From Dicaeum eximium (lineage: Eukaryota; Chordata; Aves; Passeriformes; Dicaeidae): a stretch of DNA of 64,000 nt. This document shows, piece after piece, positions 57,217 to 64,000 of this stretch. Within the stretch, counting starts at the first letter, position 1. Each line of letters opens with the position of its first letter. The stretch is taken from NCBI GenBank assembly GCA_013396995.1, contig VWZP01002893.1, forward strand, positions 248,001-312,000, read 5' to 3'. The translations under genes and the position numbers were made by a program. The notes below the pieces were generated by a model. It was not told the DNA's origin and did no database searches. It saw only the letters and a program-made list of their open reading frames with translations.

Positions 57217-60200
57217 TTATCTGTATTTCTCCTCTGCCATTTGCTTACTCAAAGGAAGGCTAAGCAGGTGTGTATGGAGTCTGCAAGGCCACCAGTGAAC
57301 AGGCTAATGCTGGCTGTGATCATCCATGTGATTGGATCCATGTGACCATCCTCTTCCCTTCATACTGCTGCTGAAGGCTTCCTATACCAGTGCTATCCTG
57401 CTTTCCCCTCCTGCCCTGCAAAATCCTTCTTGGAGCAATCAGACTGTAGGATTCCCTTTCTCTGTGTTGGGAAGCACAGTCTTTTTACATCAAAAGGAGG
57501 GAAGGAGTGCAAGGCCACTGACAAAGAAGAGCAAAAGACTCCTAAGCATGCCATATCCCCTTTCTTTTGGTTGTTGGGCAATAAACTCTGAGGATTAGGA
57601 AGTTGAAACTATTTATCTTTTACACTGTTAAAAAGGATGGGTGATGTATCCTGTTCTGGATAAGAACTCAAACTGTATCTCTGTGCCCATTTTATCCTCT
57701 GTGACTCTTAGAACTCCCTCCTTCCAGAAGGAATCCTGTTAGGAGTCTCTTATCTGCATTTATCTTGCAAAATAAATATTTAATAAACAAAGACAAATAC
57801 TGTTAAAGGGCATTCTGAGACATTAAATTATTCCCCTAAGCAATAGAACAAACAAAGCAACTTCATTAGCAGTAATATAGCATAATGCCCAAGTGTCTCG
57901 CTTTGAGTAGAAAAGCTGGGCTTTCTCAGGTAAGCCAGGATCTCTGGGGACTAGGATAGACCAAATTACATGCACAAAGATGAAGGATCTTCCACGACAC
58001 AAAAATGAAGCTCTTCTTCTTGGGGAGTTCAGCTTAGTCTGGCAGTAAAGCCTTTGTGGTCACAGAAGTGACATACAAAGCTGGGAGAGTCACAGTTTCC
58101 TATTCCTGTTGCAACTCCTAAAGGCAGTCAGAGCACCCAGAGGAAAAGATGTGAATGCTGCCATTGCGGTGTGGTTGCCTCTGGGGCCTCATGTTATTTC
58201 TTACACTTTTTGGCTTCTGTGTGAAAACAAAACCTGGTGAGCAATAACTTCACAACAGCAGACAGAGGAAGACAGGGTGAAATGGGGGATAACAGAAACG
58301 TGGATTGTAGTGAAAGAGGAAGCGAGGGGAAAAAGACCATGGATGACCATGGAGGGGATGAGTCCAGGGGATAGAATTATGACCCCTTCCCAGCCCTTCA
58401 GAACTTTAGTTCTTTTCATTGTAGTGTGGGTCCTATAAGAAACGATCGACGAGAGAGTACATTTTTATATATAAAGATTGATACATGAAGTACTTTAAAA
58501 TTTGTTATAATCTGATAAAACGTTACATGTACTGCAATATTTTTTCTGTCTCCTGTATCTTCTCCCTTGTGATCTTAAAGCACATTGCAAGCTTTCCATT
58601 CATTAAGTTTCCCAGCATCTTTGTAGGGCAGGCTTATCTCTGGACTACAGATAGCAAAATTTAAACTAAAAGTTCAAAATGCTAAGCTGAGAAAATGACC
58701 CAGCATCCCAGGCCCCAGCAATGCTGGTTAATTTGAAGCCTTTCTATCAACACAGTCAGCCAAACAGCTGCACAGTGATTGTGCAGAGCCTGTGGAAGAG
58801 CTGAGGAAGAGGAGATTCTGCTACCTTGTATTTTTGCTGGCACCTCATGGGAAAGCTTCATTCACTGGCATGGGGCTGACTGCAGCACAGATGCAGCCAT
58901 GTGAGCAGTCCCCAGAGGGAGTTGTTAAGTGCTTAGGACACAGCCACTCTGGGCTTTGAAGTCTGTGGCTGTGCTCAGGGCAGGTCCCTCATGACCAGGG
59001 CCGCCCAAACTAGCTCTGGCTCCTCCAGCCTTTCTCCAGTCCATTTCTTCCTGTCATCTCTGCATCACTTAGTCCAGAAATAAATGCTGCTGCCAGGGAT
59101 TGGGCGCCTACATGTGCTGCCTTGTTGGTGGCAGCCTTGGCCAGTGCTCATTTTGCTCTTAGCACTATCACCCTGTGGAGAAAATATTGCAGCTCGGGTG
59201 TAGAGAGGTCTGTCTCCCTTGACACGTGGTGTACCTCCAGCAGACTAAAATTTGGTACTTTCAACACAAGAAAAGGCAAAGCTGGGGATGGGCAATTCAG
59301 TCTCTTTAGACCTCTCCCCTGTCTGTATTTCTTTTTCAAGAGTGGTGGTTTCTCTGCCTCTCTTTGCTGCTGGACAGCCCTGTCACAGCCTGTTAAATCA
59401 GCGGCATCTCTCAGCACTACCCTGGTGCTCCCTCCTGCCAGCAGCCTGTGTGCACGTATGCTGGAAAAGGATGCTCCTGACTAGCTTGGCCAGACTGGGC
59501 CAGCAGTGGTGGTTTGGTGGTGACCCCTGTGAGCATTGAGTGGGACATGTTCCTGGGACACTTTATCTCAGAGATTGCCACCTACAGGAATATACCCTCT
59601 TGCCTGACCTATTCCCTTCATTGCTAAGCTATTATAGTAGAGAGCAACAAAGTGGGGCTTGCTGCAATGTTGCTCCAAGACACAAGAGCTTCCTCCTCCC
59701 AGGCAGGTCCTACTGTTGACTCGGGGCTTGGATCATTTCTGTGCCCAAAAGAGAGAACACAGGATTGGGTTTAGATCTTGGATGCAGCTGCACTAAGCCA
59801 GAGACATTGGTCTGGTAAACCAGAGCTGGCACAGGCCCTTGGGGCTATCAAAGCAATGCAATTTTACCAATATCAAATCCTGAAAACTAAACATGTTCCC
59901 ACCCCCTGGGAGGATCCACTGTGGAGCCAAGTAAGTCTGCCTTGGAAACGTGTACTCGGTTTGGATCTCGGTCCTCTCCTCTGCCTGCTCTGCAGTACAC
60001 ACTCCTGAAAGTGATTCTTTTCAATCCCTTGCACTTGTGCCACTGAATAAGGAACAGGAGATGCTGCCAGAGTTCACACTGAGTGCCACAGGGATCTAAA
60101 ATAAATACTGCCATGTAATAGATTTTTATCCACTGCCTTGCTGTAATCCCCATCTGAATCCCTTCCAAATTGCAGTCAGGCAGCTGTTTGTACAAGTCAA

Positions 60201-61533
60201 ACATTGATTCAGCTGCTCTCAAAAGGGATTCAGGAGGAACAGGCTGGAGGGAGTGCTAGCCAGGGTGCTGGAACAATGGGATTTATCTGTTATGAGCTGA
60301 AGGGTTAAACTCTTCCCACAGCACCCAGCACCAGAGTATCTCCCCTTTCCACACACGAGGAGGTACGCACAGAAAAGATAATTGCTGAAGAAATGAGCCT
60401 GGCACCTTGAGCAGCTCTTCTGCCCTGCTTGGCAGGGCTTCAGAGGGCAGGATCACAGTTGCCCATGGCTGGCTTGTAAGCCCTACAGGGCTTGCAACAC
60501 CTCCTTACAGTGTTAGGTAGTCATCTGCTCCTCTGGGATCAGAGCAAACCACAGTTCTCTCAGCATCCCAGACAGTGTGTATGTCAGGCTTTGCTTCCTG
60601 GGCTGCATCTGAAGTTTCAAATAGTCCCTGTTGAAACCCTTGGGAAGGATTGCTCTTCTTCCTAGGGGTGGTTGGGATCAGGGGCAGGGCCTGATGTCCA
60701 GCACACGGGGTCCCTCCCAGGTTTCTTTAGCCCATCTCAGTACCTGTGTGATGGGAAAGACCCCAGAGAAAGTCTTGGGCAGTGTCTACCAGCACCTCTC
60801 TGCTCACACTTTCTGGCTTTCCTAATGTATGCAATGTTTTTTTAGGGACAGACCTTTAAAGTCCTCACTGTTCTATCTCTACTTAATTTCATGACCCCTC
60901 AATGGGCTTCAGCATTGTGCTTTTCTCTTTGTCCATCACTTCTCTGACATTGGTGGGGTTAAAGCACAGGGCTGTCACAGACGTGGAAAACCTTGGTCCT
61001 TGGTATTCCGAAAGTTCCAGGCTCATACAGGGGAACATGTGCTCTGGTTCAGGTTCAGGCCAGCTCCTCATATCAGCCTTCCAGCTTCCAGAACATGACA
61101 TTAATGTCTACCAGTCAGGATCAGGACTGTTTTGCTCTGCCAGTGGTGAGCTCTGCAGCACTCAGCCTCTTGCAGACTCCTATCCCTATGCCATGCTAGA
61201 GAGCATGGGAGGAAATCCAGCAGAGCCAGTTGCAGGTTGAGAAAGCATAGCTCACTTCCAGAGATGGGGAGAGGCTGGAAAGAACTGCTGTGGTGGATTG
61301 TAAGTCATTGCAGTAGAGACCAGTTATTTGCCTGTGCTTTGTACAGCGCTGAGCCCAAAACTGAGTCTTCAGTAAATACTTTTACAAATCCTCTGTCCTT
61401 TCTGCTTGATCTTACAAGGGTTCTGCTGGTGCTAGATTAGCCATGCAGCATCTCCAGCAGGTTAAAAGCTTGCTGGAGGCATTCTCCATAGTTCTCATGG
61501 TTCATGCATGATTTGTGAGCACAAAGATCTTGA

Positions 61534-61563
61534 GAACCACACTGAACCATTCTGAACCATGCT
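61534..61563. repeat. 10-bp tandem repeat, three copies
   Basis: GAACCACACT, GAACCATTCT and GAACCATGCT follow one another. The first six or seven bases of each unit are kept and the rest vary. Confidence 0.8.
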
Positions 61564-62469
61564 GTCTTAGGCACTAGTTCTAGGTACTTCTGCCTTTGCT
61601 CAGCAGCCACTGCTGCTGCCTGCAGCTGGGCAAAAAGAACAAGACAGAAGTAAGCAGAAGGAAAGGATGCAAAGTCCATGAGTGACTGCTGAGTGTTGTT
61701 TTAGAGATGGGTCTAAGTAACTGGCAATGATGGTCTGCTGGAGCAGGGGAAAGATTTCCTCTGGCAGTTGATCACCAACAGATGAATCAGAGAAGTTCAG
61801 TCTAACCAAAGCAGATCTGAGCAAAATCTCAAGTTTAGCCTAAGAGGAGTTTTAAAGTATCAGTGAAATGGCTTAAGAGTTTCTGTGTGGGGTATTTAGG
61901 CTCATTTCCACAATTGCAGCAAACAAGCAGGATTATGGTGAGAGCCAGAGTGGCTGCAGCTTAGGGGCTGGGGCAACCATGTGTAAAGGAGCAAGGGGAT
62001 TGCTGGCAGCATTTTGACTTGGAACTTTGCAGATCAAGTCAAAATTCATTGAGGGAAAGGAAACAATTTAATCACCTGATTCACAGAGAATCCTGCTGCA
62101 ACTATACTGGCCACAGACTGAGGTCATCTCAGGTTGGGGAGGGAGAAGAATGGAGCTGCCCACTCTCCAGGAGAGTGAGAGCAAGAGGCTTAAGGCTCCT
62201 CAGTGCTAGAGAAAGTAACGGAGTGCCCTGCAGCTCACAGCCCTGCTTGAAAATGATGGAGGCTGACAGATCTGGGATTAATCTAAAGGTTTCAGCTCTC
62301 TGAGCACTGAGTGGAAATTCGCCTGGAAACCACAGCACAGGAGCTCAACATGATGAAAGCACTAACTGGAAGGGGGGAGGCAGAGGCAAGTGTGGGTCAG
62401 ATAGCTCGCCCCACCTGATTATGCACAAAGGCTAAAGCCCTCATCTCTTGTTCTCTCTGCCATGTGTCT

Positions 62470-62610
62470 GGGTAGAGTGGGAAGGTATTTAGTGCTAATA
62501 AGAGCATTAAGAAATAGGCCACTTTTATTTTGTACGTTAGGCAGGCTCTGCTGCGGGTGTAACTTTGCATTGCTAATTAGTTTCAAAGGCAAAGCTATAC
62601 TGTCAGTGCT
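62470..62610. promoter_or_regulatory. Candidate conserved non-coding element
   Basis: Short unique block with GTGCTAATAAGAGCATTAAG and GCATTGCTAATTAGTTTC, flanked by GC-richer sequence. Weak support from composition only. Confidence 0.22.
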
Positions 62611-64000
62611 CAGCACTCCTGATTGTACCTGCTCATGCTCTCGGAGGAGCCAGGTTGGGTAGCCTGCACAAATACTGTAAGCTGTGGTTTTCCCTATGCA
62701 GGTATTTGTAGGTGCTATGCTGCTTGTGTGGGATGAAAAGACAGAGTGGGAGCTAAGGCGTGCTCTGCTGATGCAAACTGGTACTTCTCTTGCTCATCTT
62801 GGCTAGCAGCATATGGGAAAGGCTACATCCTGCTCTGTATGTAGCTTTCCTGTGAGACTAGGATGCTGACCTAGTCCTGCATATGGAAGGCCAGGATTTA
62901 TCTGATTTGGCATCCATTGAAACTGCTGTTTTACCCATAAAGGTATGGGCACATAGCAACTTTTTTCCTACTACACCCAGGTGCATTTTGCAAGGAAGGA
63001 TGCGTATGTCCCCCCTTGCCCTCAGAGACCAATAACCTTTAGCTGAGGCTGATGGAAGTCTTTTCTCAGTGCAAGAAAATCCCAAATTCTGTACATTCTG
63101 TACTACGTGAGTCTCCACGTATTAGCACAGCTGTCACACTTAGCCATGTCTGCACGTTCATGCCTTCATATCCAATTCCAATACAACACTGCCATCACCC
63201 CTGTTGCTCACATCAAAGGACTGAATGCATTGCAGTGCACAGTTTTAACTCCTTTCAGTTTAGCTTGCTCTATAAATACATAACCCACAGTGAGTGGGCA
63301 TGTGTAGTATATCCCTGTGTATGGTTCTGCTTAGTGCCATGGATGGGGCTGCTGATCTGATTATTTTAAAGTCACTGGGCTACACCTGCTGTAGGTATAA
63401 ATTGGTACAGCACAGTGGTGTTGCCGGTTTATGCTAGGTGAAGATCTGGCCTATAATGTGAATCTATATTAGAAACTGGCTTGTGTTCCTGAAAAGAGGT
63501 GATATTTTGAGTGTATAACCAAATTGGCATTCTTATCCAGGCTTCTACACGGTATAATTGTAATTCCAAAATTATTAGTGTTATTAAATTATTAAATAAT
63601 GTACCAGTGGAAGGTTAGTTTAAGGCTGTGCTTTTTATCTATTTCAAGTGATATTGTTGAACTGAAATCAGCATGGTGATATGTCCCAGCACACCAACTG
63701 GATATGTACCAGAGATGAATGAACACAGGCACAGTTTCAGACCAACCAGCCAAATCTGAACACATGTCCTCTTCTAAGAAAGAAGTTTAGGAGAAATAAT
63801 TTTCAGCTCCATGATCCACACACCCAGTCATTATCACAGGCATTATGATGGTCTCTCCCTGTTTATATTTCAGAAAAGCTCAAAGCCTGAATTGCAATAC
63901 AGTCGTTGCTAATTCAGAGTAAGTGGGTTACTCTGCAGCTGGTATCTGTTTGCCCATCTGATGTATGAATAGCAATCGATTTGGATTTTTTTCTCTAAAC

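Larger units (their letters stand above)
57217..64000. other. Intergenic DNA, no gene recognised
   Basis: No exon with recognisable homology on either strand. It includes the 10-bp tandem repeat at 61534-61563 and an AT-rich block at 62470-62610. Confidence 0.7.

Noticed and set aside
31141..64000. First exon of the neighbouring gene NRXN3
   Set aside because: Searched by eye for a signal peptide and LNS-domain coding sequence and found none; in human the gene starts far from ADCK1.
1..64000. tRNA, rRNA, CRISPR array, prophage, operon or retroviral LTR
   Set aside because: No cloverleaf, no regularly spaced repeats, and no retroviral gag, pol or env frames or paired LTRs were seen.

Overview
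This is vertebrate nuclear DNA, most likely from a bird. Coding sequence is split into short exons with GT-AG borders, introns run to 9.4 kb, and the only recognisable transposons are CR1-type LINEs. One of these ends in the ATTCTGTGA tandem that is typical of avian CR1. There is no bacterial-style gene packing, no operon and no CRISPR. One 88-base run of N (43678-43765) marks a draft-assembly gap. I cannot name the species.

The only gene I can support is ADCK1 (aarF-domain-containing kinase 1, UbiB/ABC1 atypical kinase family) on the + strand. Its last seven coding exons lie at 7983-8141, 11396-11554, 14796-14912, 24338-24487, 24723-24920, 28531-28724 and 30141-30312. They join in frame without a stop to give 382 codons, covering most of the kinase-like domain and the C-terminus. 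About 140 N-terminal residues (mitochondrial targeting region and the KxGQ segment) must be encoded upstream of the window. The 3' UTR probably ends just after the AATAAA at 31118-31123.

Layout: 1-7982 is intron (the exon before the first one seen was not found). 7983-30312 holds the exons and six introns; the introns carry CR1 fragments (19740-20365, 22365-22570, 26390-26860), a Z-DNA/cruciform-prone TA/CA tract (9005-9058) and a 24-bp minisatellite. 30313 to about 31140 is 3' UTR. From there to 64000 I see no gene: a long non-coding stretch with CR1 copies at 46500-47487 (+), 52083-53070 (-) and 57092-57216 (+). In human the next gene beyond ADCK1 is NRXN3, which lies far away, so a gene-poor interval here fits that order. 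Several AT-rich, TAAT-dense, repeat-free blocks look like conserved non-coding elements, but this is a guess that needs alignment.

I found no previously undescribed biological system. The items worth a second look are the atypical kinase motifs and divergent C-terminus of ADCK1, the structured AT tracts and palindromes, and the candidate regulatory blocks.
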